Shown here piece after piece: positions 7,817 through 13,528 of a stretch of 13,528 nt of DNA. Source of the DNA: an uncultured Colwellia sp. (GTDB lineage: Bacteria; Pseudomonadota; Gammaproteobacteria; Enterobacterales; Alteromonadaceae); the NCBI GenBank assembly GCA_913020705.1, contig CAJWBY010000132.1, positions 1 through 13,528 of the forward strand. Reading direction: 5' to 3'. The notes beneath the pieces were generated by a model. That model ran no database searches, had not been told where the DNA came from, and saw nothing but the letters and a program-made list of their open reading frames with translations. How positions within the stretch are numbered: position 1 is the first letter of the stretch; each line of letters starts with the position of its first letter. The position numbers and the translations under genes were made by a program.

Positions 7817-8897
7817 TATGTATTTCTACTATTGGATTGAACTTATAAGGTGTTAAGTGACTAAACGTTTTTGTCGTTAAATAGAAATAAAATGTCATTA
7901 AGATAACCGTGAGAAAAATTATAATATACCGAGTGCTATCATCTCGAAAACTTAATATGGTCATCGGTAAAAGAAACATATTCATTTGAATGAAATATAC
8001 ACTCATTCTCAGGAAGCCAGAAGGATCAATTTTTAATATTATTGATAAAAGGCTAACTAAGGTGCCAAGGAAATACAAAGATAGCAAAATATCAAACGTA
8101 CGGTTACCGAGAACTTTAATATTGACGACTCTACAGAGAAAGAACCAACAGAAAAGCGAAATATTAAATGTAGAGACAATAAGACCTCCATGACTGTCTT
8201 GTTGATCACCATAAGATGAGTATCTGTCATCAACACTCGAAGCAAAATTTATAAAACTCTGAAAGAAAATAATAACAATGAGAAAACTGAATATTATGAT
8301 GGCAATTTTTCTGGGTCTAATTTCCCCTTTAAAAACAAAGTACAAAGGTAGACATATTATTATGGATTTATGGAATAAAAAACCAATAAGTATAGATGTG
8401 ATATAACGTAGAGGTTGTTTTTTTATTATGAAAATAACAGAAACCGAGAAAATAGCGATTGCAATGGCTTGCCTGGTGCCATTTAATTGAAAGTAATATG
8501 GGCCAATAAATAACAGTGTAAACAATGATAAAGTTTTTAAGTTGAAAGTTTTAATACTATATAAATAACAAGTAGTAACGATTAGTGAGCTGAATAAAAA
8601 GATAATAAAATGGTTATTAGTAAATGAATGCCCTAGAAAATTTAAAAACCAAAATCCTATTTCGCCTTGCTTCTCACTAAAAACAAGCATCTCGTTGAAA
8701 CTACTTAGTTTGTTAAAAAAATAGATATAACTAACGGTATCAGTTCCAACTGTCGATGCTTTGAAGGCACTTATAAAGAGTAGAGGTAAAGCAGCTAAAA
8801 TGAATACAGCAGTTAGTGCAACTCTGTTAAATTGAAATCGATAGCCTGTATACAAAACACTAATTGATAATAGGTTGGCAACAAAATAAGGTAACAT
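7806..8897 (-). CDS. EpsG/Wzy-type polysaccharide polymerase, polytopic membrane protein
   Basis: Multi-spanning inner-membrane protein of 363 residues, the probable repeat-unit polymerase (Wzy role). About ten hydrophobic segments span the sequence. EpsG-family landmarks are GTDTVSY (51-57), a Glu-Ile-Gly-Phe stretch near 79-82, NGTRQAIAIAI (139-149) and LFHKS (174-178). It is the first gene of the minus-strand block, about 50 bases after a proposed start site. The ATG at 8897 has only a weak AAGA-type ribosome site, but the next in-frame Met is about 70 codons on, so the start is fairly secure. Being the only polymerase-like protein here, and paired with a flippase across the divergent promoter, supports the role. 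Such proteins are too variable to name wzy with certainty. Confidence 0.82.
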   Translation of the reverse strand: MLPYFVANLLSISVLYTGYRFQFNRVALTAVFILAALPLLFISAFKASTVGTDTVSYIYFFNKLSSFNEMLVFSEKQGEIGFWFLNFLGHSFTNNHFIIFLFSSLIVTTCYLYSIKTFNLKTLSLFTLLFIGPYYFQLNGTRQAIAIAIFSVSVIFIIKKQPLRYITSILIGFLFHKSIIICLPLYFVFKGEIRPRKIAIIIFSFLIVIIFFQSFINFASSVDDRYSSYGDQQDSHGGLIVSTFNISLFCWFFLCRVVNIKVLGNRTFDILLSLYFLGTLVSLLSIILKIDPSGFLRMSVYFIQMNMFLLPMTILSFRDDSTRYIIIFLTVILMTFYFYLTTKTFSHLTPYKFNPIVEIHNES

Positions 8898-8948
8898 ATT
8901 ATCTTAATGAAAGAAGAAGGGGCATTATGAAGCGCCATATTTATTACA

Positions 8949-8969
8949 GTCACTTTATAATACAGTGAC
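8949..8969. repeat. Inverted repeat GTCACT/AGTGAC, possible operator
   Basis: GTCACT (8949-8954) and AGTGAC (8964-8969) are perfect inverted arms around a nine-base AT-rich centre. The centre contains the -10 hexamer of the proposed minus-strand promoter, so a dimeric regulator bound here could block that promoter. The right arm is also part of an ATACAGTGAC sequence that recurs as ATACAGTGTC at 9041-9050. Function is inferred. Confidence 0.4.
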
Positions 8970-8985
8970 CTCAAATCATTGCAAA
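8957..8985 (-). promoter_or_regulatory. Candidate sigma-70 promoter for the minus-strand polysaccharide block
   Basis: On the minus strand TTTGCA (8985-8980, 4/6 match) and TATTAT (8962-8957, 5/6) are spaced by 17 bases. Start of transcription would be near 8950, about 53 bases before the polymerase ATG. The -10 lies in the centre of an inverted repeat. It is the best candidate I see for the block, but it rests only on consensus match. Confidence 0.4.
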
Positions 8986-8992
8986 ATATAAT
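8965..8992 (+). promoter_or_regulatory. Candidate sigma-70 promoter for the plus-strand polysaccharide block
   Basis: A perfect -10 hexamer TATAAT (8987-8992) lies 16 bases after GTGACC (8965-8970, 4/6 match to the -35 consensus). The start would be near 8999, leaving a leader of about 90 bases before the GT2 ATG. It overlaps the proposed minus-strand promoter, so the two would compete. The -35 is weak. Confidence 0.3.
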
Positions 8993-9088
8993 TAATACTT
9001 TTTGCTTCAACGGCTAAGTTTCATTTTGCAAGGATAAGCGATACAGTGTCGTTGCTATTTCTATGATAAAGCTGATGTTAGGGTAAGA

Positions 9089-10096
9089 ATGATGGAAAAA
9101 ATTAGTATTTTAATGCCAGTATATAATGCTGCACTATATGTTGAATTTAGCATAAAGGCTATTCTGGCTCAGTCATATCAAAACTTTGAGCTATTAATTT
9201 GTGATGATTGTTCAACGGACAACACTGTAGATGTGCTTAATAGCTTTAATGACGACCGTATAAAAATTTCCCATAACGCAAAAAACAAAGGTTATTTACT
9301 CACTTGTAATGCATTAGCTGAAATGGCTGATGGTGAATATATTACTTTCCAAGATGCGGATGATCTTGCTAGCGAAAATCGCCTCTCTATACTCTTATCA
9401 GCACTTAAAAAAAATGACCTAGATCTTGTTGGTAGTAATGTCCATTATATAAGTGAACAAGGTAATATTATAGGAAGGAGCTTTTATCCCGAGCATGTCG
9501 ATGTTAATTACTTATCCAACGAATTAATGCCATTTTGTGGCTCCTCTATTTTATGTACGAAAGCAGTTTATCAAGAAATTGGTTTATATGATTTGGCTTT
9601 TGATCGTATGGGTGCTGAAGATTATGATTGGGTTTATCGTGCATCTATAAAATTTACTTTAGGTAACGTAGAGGAACCACTATACAGTTACCGAATGCAT
9701 GCAGGTAGTGTAAGTAATGTTACCTCATTAACGTTATCAACTCAGTTATTTAGCGAGCATATTGCTAAGCAATTATTTATGACCCGAAAGAATAGTGCTC
9801 CCCTAGTTGAAACAAGTGTTTTTATTGCCGAACAACAAAAGCTATGGGAGGCGTATTTAAAAATTGATGAAACTCCTTTGCTACTAAAAAAGTCATCGAT
9901 AAATTCACTGTTAGGGCGTCACTTTAGTAACACCAAAATTTTATGGGAACTCATGTTTTGTAAGGCGCCTATCAGGAAGAAAATTAGAAGTATCTCATTA
10001 CTCTCTTTAGATTTATGTCTTGGGTATACAAGAGTATTTAAGTTAAAAACTTTTTATAAAAAACGTATCAAAAATAATAGACAGGTTGCTCAGTAA
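9089..10096 (+). CDS. GT2-family glycosyltransferase
   Basis: Second GT2-family GT-A glycosyltransferase, 335 residues, first gene of the plus-strand block. It has ICDDCSTDNT (37-46) for nucleotide binding, FQDADD (87-92) for the metal, GAEDYDW (175-181) with the likely catalytic acid pair, and YRMHAGSVS (201-209), a late motif common in this family. The C-terminal ~80 residues are basic and partly hydrophobic, suggesting membrane association. AGGGTAAG lies just upstream of two consecutive ATG codons (9089 and 9092); the first is used here, the second would cost one residue. It is only modestly similar to the minus-strand GT2 outside the shared motifs, so it is not an obvious recent duplicate. 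Donor sugar unknown. Confidence 0.88.
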   Translation: MMEKISILMPVYNAALYVEFSIKAILAQSYQNFELLICDDCSTDNTVDVLNSFNDDRIKISHNAKNKGYLLTCNALAEMADGEYITFQDADDLASENRLSILLSALKKNDLDLVGSNVHYISEQGNIIGRSFYPEHVDVNYLSNELMPFCGSSILCTKAVYQEIGLYDLAFDRMGAEDYDWVYRASIKFTLGNVEEPLYSYRMHAGSVSNVTSLTLSTQLFSEHIAKQLFMTRKNSAPLVETSVFIAEQQKLWEAYLKIDETPLLLKKSSINSLLGRHFSNTKILWELMFCKAPIRKKIRSISLLSLDLCLGYTRVFKLKTFYKKRIKNNRQVAQ

Positions 10097-10119
10097 GTTT
10101 ATGAAAAGAGAATTTTTTC

Positions 10120-11376
10120 ATGAGCGCCGCTAAACGCTTCCTTTCAAGCTCTATGTATAATGCGACAGAAAAAGTTCTGCGTATAGTCATTAACTTTGCT
10201 ATTTTTATACTGATAAGTAATACGTTATCTATAGAAGAAATGGGGCAGTATAACTTCTTATTGACTGCATTTGCGATGTTATCCGTTTTTTCAAGTTTTG
10301 GTCTAACCGAAAATGCGACAAAAATATTCATTGATCAAGTTAACAGTGTTAAGGCATTTCAAGCTTTATTGGCGATAAAACTCTGTTTTTCTATTCTATT
10401 CGCTGTTTCAGGATATTTTTGGTTATTTGACCAAAATATCTATTTTTTTATTGGGCTGATACTTAGTTCATTATCTTTGAGTTTACAATTTCTTGAGTCA
10501 ATGGCTTTGGGAAAACTTATTTTAAAAGTGAATTCGGTAGTATTGTTTATCGCATCAGCCCTAAAAATTTGGGCTTGTTTAACCCATCAAGATTTAGTTG
10601 TTTTTTGCCAAATTTTTGCATTGGAAATATTAATCCAATCCGCGCTTCTCTTTATAATTTCACTTTCTGTTGCAAAACCAGGAACATCACAAGAAACCAT
10701 GTTCTCAGTGCTTAAGGGGTTAAAATATCGTGATTTTTTATACATTTGGTTCTCAGCATCAATCTCTATTTTATATACAAAAGTAGATCAATTTTTTGTA
10801 AAGTTTTATCTGTCGGACATTGATGTTGGTATTTATACCTATGCAACACGTATTGTTGATTATGGTTTATTATTGCCAAGCTTAATTATCTCATCGTTAA
10901 TGGGATACCTGTATGTACTTGACAAAGAAAAACGTGAAACATTATTTTCTACCATTGTTATTACAGCCCTTGCACTTGTTATTTTGATCAATGCAGCAAG
11001 CTTTATTGTTGCTTCAGTGTTCTTGCCTAAATATCAAGCTTCGTTAATCATCATTGGTATACTTTCTTTAGGTTTACCTTGTGCATTATTACGAGCATTA
11101 ACAGGAAAGTTTCTGATTATTGACGGACTTAATCAGCCGTTTTTAGCCCGAGCAACAGCCTTGTTATGTATCAATACTTTCTTCTGTTTCTTTTTCATCG
11201 ATTGGTTTGGATTATACGGGGCAGCACTCGCAAATTTGATCACTATGCTTGTCAGTGGCTTCTTTATTGATTTAATTCATAAAGATTCTGCAAGTTTTTT
11301 TAAAATTAAATGTCGTGGTATTTTGAAAATAATGAAACCTAAAATACTATTACAAGAAATTAAACGTTTACAATAA
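10120..11376 (+). CDS. wzx: Wzx-type O-antigen/polysaccharide flippase
   Basis: Polytopic inner-membrane protein of 418 residues with about twelve hydrophobic segments, normal for the Wzx/MATE-like polysaccharide flippase family. The N-terminus (Ser-Met-Tyr-Asn-Ala-Thr-Glu-Lys, then a first helix) and the following EEMGQYNFLLTAF (39-51) region are typical: such proteins have a conserved Gly-x-Tyr just after helix 1. It would turn the undecaprenyl-linked repeat unit to the periplasmic side for the polymerase encoded on the other strand. AAAAGAGAA about eight bases upstream serves as ribosome site; the gap to the GT2 stop is 23 bases. Assignment is by topology, length and context, since Wzx sequences diverge widely. 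Confidence 0.87.
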   Translation: MSAAKRFLSSSMYNATEKVLRIVINFAIFILISNTLSIEEMGQYNFLLTAFAMLSVFSSFGLTENATKIFIDQVNSVKAFQALLAIKLCFSILFAVSGYFWLFDQNIYFFIGLILSSLSLSLQFLESMALGKLILKVNSVVLFIASALKIWACLTHQDLVVFCQIFALEILIQSALLFIISLSVAKPGTSQETMFSVLKGLKYRDFLYIWFSASISILYTKVDQFFVKFYLSDIDVGIYTYATRIVDYGLLLPSLIISSLMGYLYVLDKEKRETLFSTIVITALALVILINAASFIVASVFLPKYQASLIIIGILSLGLPCALLRALTGKFLIIDGLNQPFLARATALLCINTFFCFFFIDWFGLYGAALANLITMLVSGFFIDLIHKDSASFFKIKCRGILKIMKPKILLQEIKRLQ

Positions 11377-11401
11377 TATTGAAATTATTAAAAGGTAATA
11401 C

Positions 11402-12439
11402 ATGAGTAAGTTATTAAAAGTTGTAGTATTAAATGATACTCGCAGTGAACATCATCACGGTTGCTCAAGAGTTATGAATTGTATTGACCATTATCTAAAG
11501 GATTGTAGTTCAACTGTTGTCTATTCAGCAGTTGGCGATAATTGGCAGCAAAGCGAGAAACTTAAAGGTGAAATCGTTGCAGCGGATCTTGTTATTGTTA
11601 ATGGGGAAGGCACCATTCATCATAATTCATCTTCAGGATTAGCATTAGTTAAAGTCGCTCAGTTTGCTAAAAAGTATGGCGTAAAAAGTTACTTAATCAA
11701 TATGACTTATCAAGCTAATGACTCATTGTATAAAAAGTACTTGGCAGACTTTGAACGTATCTTTGTTCGAGAGAGTTACTCAAAAGCAGAACTTACAGGC
11801 TTAGGTATTGATAGCGAAATTGTGCCAGATCTCACTTTTTCTGTTATCCCTGATATTCATGAAAATTTAAATGCTGAAAATATTTTAATCACATGTAGCG
11901 TAAAAAGTCATGTCACTACTGCCTTAGAAGAAAAGTTTTCACCTGATGACAACGTTATCTTTTCTTCTATTTTCAATGAAAATAAAGCAGCCGTGGAAAA
12001 TATTACAGTGTCGACACGTTTACTCAATATAATGAAGAATAATACACCAGCGCAGATGGCTAAAAAAATAATATCAAGTGTCACTTCTCGAGTATCCACC
12101 ACAGAGCAAATTAATTGGCAAACACAATTTACTCACCCTGAATATGCTGATTTTATCGCACAAGCAAAAATTGTTATCTGTGGGCGTTTTCATGCCATGA
12201 CAATCTGCATGAATCAAGGAACAAATTTTTTAGCTATTGAGTCAAATAGTCATAAGGTTTCAGGCACACTCACAGATATAGGATTAGACATTAACCGTTT
12301 CTTAGTTACACCTAATATGTTGACAAAAGACTTTGTGATGAGTTTTGAAATGACAGAAAATGAACGTCAATTAGTAAAAGCCTACGCCGATAAAGCTAAA
12401 ACAGAGATTTCTAGTATGTTCGCACAAATTTTGGCATAA
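11402..12439 (+). CDS. Polysaccharide pyruvyl transferase-family protein
   Basis: GT-B-like protein of the polysaccharide pyruvyl transferase family (CsaB/WcaK fold), 345 residues. Family members transfer a ketal pyruvate from PEP to a sugar, but some act on other groups, so the reaction here is inferred. The sequence shows VNGEGTIHHN (66-75), matching the family GxGT motif, FVRES (121-125), CGRFHAMT (260-267) with the conserved His264, and a closing SNSHKVSG (281-288) in the place of the usual S-x-D/x-K motif. It has no signal peptide or membrane helix and is expected in the cytoplasm, acting on a lipid-linked or nucleotide-linked sugar. AAAGG seven bases upstream of the ATG is a good ribosome site. 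It lies six bases before the sialyltransferase-like gene, suggesting linked roles. Confidence 0.83.
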   Translation: MSKLLKVVVLNDTRSEHHHGCSRVMNCIDHYLKDCSSTVVYSAVGDNWQQSEKLKGEIVAADLVIVNGEGTIHHNSSSGLALVKVAQFAKKYGVKSYLINMTYQANDSLYKKYLADFERIFVRESYSKAELTGLGIDSEIVPDLTFSVIPDIHENLNAENILITCSVKSHVTTALEEKFSPDDNVIFSSIFNENKAAVENITVSTRLLNIMKNNTPAQMAKKIISSVTSRVSTTEQINWQTQFTHPEYADFIAQAKIVICGRFHAMTICMNQGTNFLAIESNSHKVSGTLTDIGLDINRFLVTPNMLTKDFVMSFEMTENERQLVKAYADKAKTEISSMFAQILA

Positions 12440-12445
12440 CGGATA

Positions 12446-13348
12446 ATGCTTAGTCCTGAAGATGTCATCAAAGAGGTTGAGCGCAATAGCTTATTACCCT
12501 CTGAAACCAATATTTTTATTTGTCATTCAAACTTGCATGCACTACAAGCACTTAGCTTGCAAAGTGCTAGCTGCAATATTTGTTTATATAATGAAGCTGT
12601 TTCTATTAAATTTTTAGAAAAGCATTTTAATGGAAAACTCTTTGCTTTCAGCAATGAAACAACATTTACGAATAATCAGTTATACCCGATTCGAAAGCTA
12701 TTTAGTCTGAAAAATAAAAAGCTTAATGTTTTTCTAGGAAATAAACATAACTATTGGTCGACCTTCATTATCAATCAATTAGTTATTAAAAACATCAATA
12801 TACTTGATGATGGACTTTCAAGTTATGGCATATCTCAAGAGTTATATTGGGAGAAGAGTGTTGTTCGAAAAACCAGTAAAAGAATTGTTAAGTCCGTTTT
12901 CTCTCTCATTGGATGGCAATTTTTTCATGAATCTAATAATGCTGAAATATCTCGGCAATGTAAGGCTTATTATTTTTTCCCGGAATTAGTCAGTCAACCT
13001 TCAAGTGTTAGTAAAGTACAATTGGATGATAAAGCCTTTCATCACTACTCTCAAATAACTCCTGTAACAGTAGATAATATTATTCATATCGCTTCTTTTG
13101 AAGAATCAAAACGTATCAATAAAGAAGGTAATAAAAACGAAAATATTAGTTATATACTTCACCCTAGGGTTGTTGGTAAATCAGCTGACATACCTGCAGA
13201 AATATTACTTTATCGTAGTGAAAAAGTATCATTGTCCGCATCATCGTTAATTTTATATTTAGCTTTTATTGGTTATAAAGGAGAGTATTATTTTCAGGAT
13301 GAGGATAAAGAATCAAAGGAGATATTGTCTTTTTTTGTAACGCAATAA
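12446..13348 (+). CDS. Sialyltransferase-like GT-B glycosyltransferase (GT52-like)
   Basis: Putative glycosyltransferase of 300 residues. Three motifs known from bacterial sialyltransferases (families GT38/GT52/GT80) appear in order and spacing: LDDG (120-123, the D/E-D/E-G motif), YILHPR (236-241, the HP motif) and SASS (264-267, the SS/ST motif). The N-terminus, NIFICHSNLHALQAL (22-36), resembles the opening strand and helix of GT52 proteins. The expected reaction is transfer of a CMP-linked nonulosonate, with the Asp of DDG as base and the His of HP contacting CMP. No signal peptide. The ribosome site is weak (GGA three bases before the ATG), six bases after the previous stop, suggesting coupling. 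No CMP-sialate synthesis genes lie in the window, so the donor may be made elsewhere, or the protein may use another substrate. Confidence 0.62.
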   Translation: MLSPEDVIKEVERNSLLPSETNIFICHSNLHALQALSLQSASCNICLYNEAVSIKFLEKHFNGKLFAFSNETTFTNNQLYPIRKLFSLKNKKLNVFLGNKHNYWSTFIINQLVIKNINILDDGLSSYGISQELYWEKSVVRKTSKRIVKSVFSLIGWQFFHESNNAEISRQCKAYYFFPELVSQPSSVSKVQLDDKAFHHYSQITPVTVDNIIHIASFEESKRINKEGNKNENISYILHPRVVGKSADIPAEILLYRSEKVSLSASSLILYLAFIGYKGEYYFQDEDKESKEILSFFVTQ

Positions 13349-13395
13349 GTAACTACGTCTTTTGATATATATTTTTGGCTCATTTTTATAAGATA

Positions 13396-13413
13396 ATTTG
13401 ATTCGCATCAAAT
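13396..13413. repeat. Perfect palindrome ATTTGAT-N4-ATCAAAT
   Basis: Two perfect seven-base arms (13396-13402 and 13407-13413) flank TCGC. It lies between the end of the plus-strand block and the promoter of the next gene. The stem is AT-rich with no T-tract directly after it, so it looks more like a DNA-binding site than a terminator. Regulator unknown. Confidence 0.4.
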
Positions 13414-13425
13414 ACAAATAAAAGA

Positions 13426-13444
13426 CTTAATGATAATCGTTTGC
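13426..13444. promoter_or_regulatory. Fur-box-like operator
   Basis: CTTAATGATAATCGTTTGC agrees with the 19-base E. coli Fur consensus (GATAATGATAATCATTATC) at 14 positions by my count, including the unbroken core AATGATAATC. Its right end overlaps the -35 of the promoter at 13441-13469, the classic arrangement for iron repression. Suggests that the gene starting at the window edge is iron-regulated and not part of the polysaccharide block. Confidence 0.5.
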
Positions 13445-13469
13445 ATTAAGTTTTGTTTTTATGTATCAT
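13441..13469 (+). promoter_or_regulatory. Sigma-70 promoter of the gene at the window end
   Basis: TTGCAT (13441-13446) and TATCAT (13464-13469, 5/6 match) are spaced by exactly 17 bases. The start would be near 13476, some 34 bases before ATG 13510. The overlap with the Fur-like site strengthens the call. Confidence 0.5.
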
Positions 13470-13509
13470 CGCCTCAATTAAAAACATCTCTCTACAAACT
13501 TTGACGGAC

Positions 13510-13528
13510 ATGACACTCATGATGAAGA
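13510..13528 (+). CDS. Possible start of a downstream iron-regulated gene (partial)
   Basis: An open frame begins at ATG 13510 with two further in-frame ATGs at 13519 and 13522 (Met-Thr-Leu-Met-Met-Lys) and runs off the window. A weak GACGGA lies just upstream. The Fur-like site and promoter imply a gene starts about here; an outer-membrane TonB-dependent receptor or other iron-uptake gene would fit, but only six codons are visible and no function can be read. Confidence 0.3.

Larger units (their letters stand above)
8898..9088. other. Divergent intergenic control region
   Basis: This 191-base region separates two divergently transcribed blocks. It holds a perfect 6-bp inverted repeat (8949-8969), candidate promoters in both directions, and two near-identical copies of ATACAGTG(A/T)C (8960-8969 and 9041-9050). 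I see no JUMPstart/ops element (GGCGGTAG) on either strand and no credible small gene. Confidence 0.55.

Noticed and set aside
8813..9010. Minus-strand frame overlapping the start of the polymerase gene and the control region
   Set aside because: It overlaps the polymerase in another frame and would read through the proposed promoters; no ribosome site or conserved content.
8898..9088. JUMPstart/ops element for RfaH-type antitermination
   Set aside because: GGCGGTAG or a one-mismatch version followed by the usual GCGTGCTTTT block was looked for on both strands and not found; GGCGCTTC and GGCTAAG are too different.
10101..10133. Ten-codon open frame (ATG 10101) upstream of wzx
   Set aside because: It is too short to claim as a leader peptide, has no ribosome site or attenuator-like hairpin, and overlaps the wzx start by chance.
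13357..13425. GTCTTTT and AAAAGAC as a terminator stem after the last polysaccharide gene
   Set aside because: The arms are seven AT-rich pairs separated by about 55 bases with no T-tract placed to end transcription.
1..13528. CRISPR arrays, insertion sequences, integrases, tRNAs, phage or toxin-antitoxin genes
   Set aside because: No spaced repeats, transposase or integrase motifs, terminal repeats or tRNA cloverleafs were seen on either strand; the window is filled by glycan genes.

Overview
The window looks like a chromosomal surface-polysaccharide locus from an AT-rich marine-type gammaproteobacterium. A Colwellia, Thalassotalea or Pseudoalteromonas relative is my guess, from the 5S rRNA end, low G+C by eye and a family-level reading of the proteins. 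No species can be assigned from the sequence alone.

Layout. Bases 1-30 are the 3' end of a 5S rRNA, followed by a strong intrinsic terminator (39-69) that closes an rRNA operon. Next, on the + strand, is a secreted MltA/3D-domain protein (214-1329), a probable peptidoglycan lytic transglycosylase. From 8897 down to 1338 a seven-gene minus-strand block is tightly packed: EpsG/Wzy-like polymerase, GT2, GT4, PglC-like phosphoglycosyltransferase, PglD-like acetyltransferase, DegT-family aminotransferase and PglF/WbpM-like 4,6-dehydratase. Most junctions overlap or abut. The exception is a 108-bp gap before the dehydratase gene, which carries a possible internal promoter. From 9089 to 13348 a four-gene plus-strand block diverges from it: GT2, Wzx-type flippase, polysaccharide pyruvyl transferase-family protein, and a protein with the three bacterial sialyltransferase motifs (DDG, HP, SS). 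The last 180 bases hold a palindrome, a Fur-box-like site overlapping a promoter, and perhaps the first codons of an unrelated iron-regulated gene.

How the genes fit together. Dehydratase, aminotransferase and acetyltransferase would turn UDP-GlcNAc into UDP-N,N'-diacetylbacillosamine or a close 4-amino-4,6-dideoxy sugar. The PglC-like enzyme would load it as a phosphosugar on undecaprenyl phosphate. The GT4, the two GT2 enzymes and the sialyltransferase-like enzyme would extend the repeat unit, and the pyruvyl transferase-family protein may decorate it. Wzx would flip the unit and the EpsG-like protein polymerise it. This is a Wzx/Wzy-type O-antigen or capsule locus split over two divergent transcription units. 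No chain-length regulator, export channel, ligase or nucleotide-sialic-acid genes lie in the window, so O-antigen and capsule cannot be told apart. The parts belong to known families. The most unusual items are the sialyltransferase-like gene without visible sialic acid synthesis genes, its pyruvyl transferase-family neighbour, and the palindromic divergent control region.
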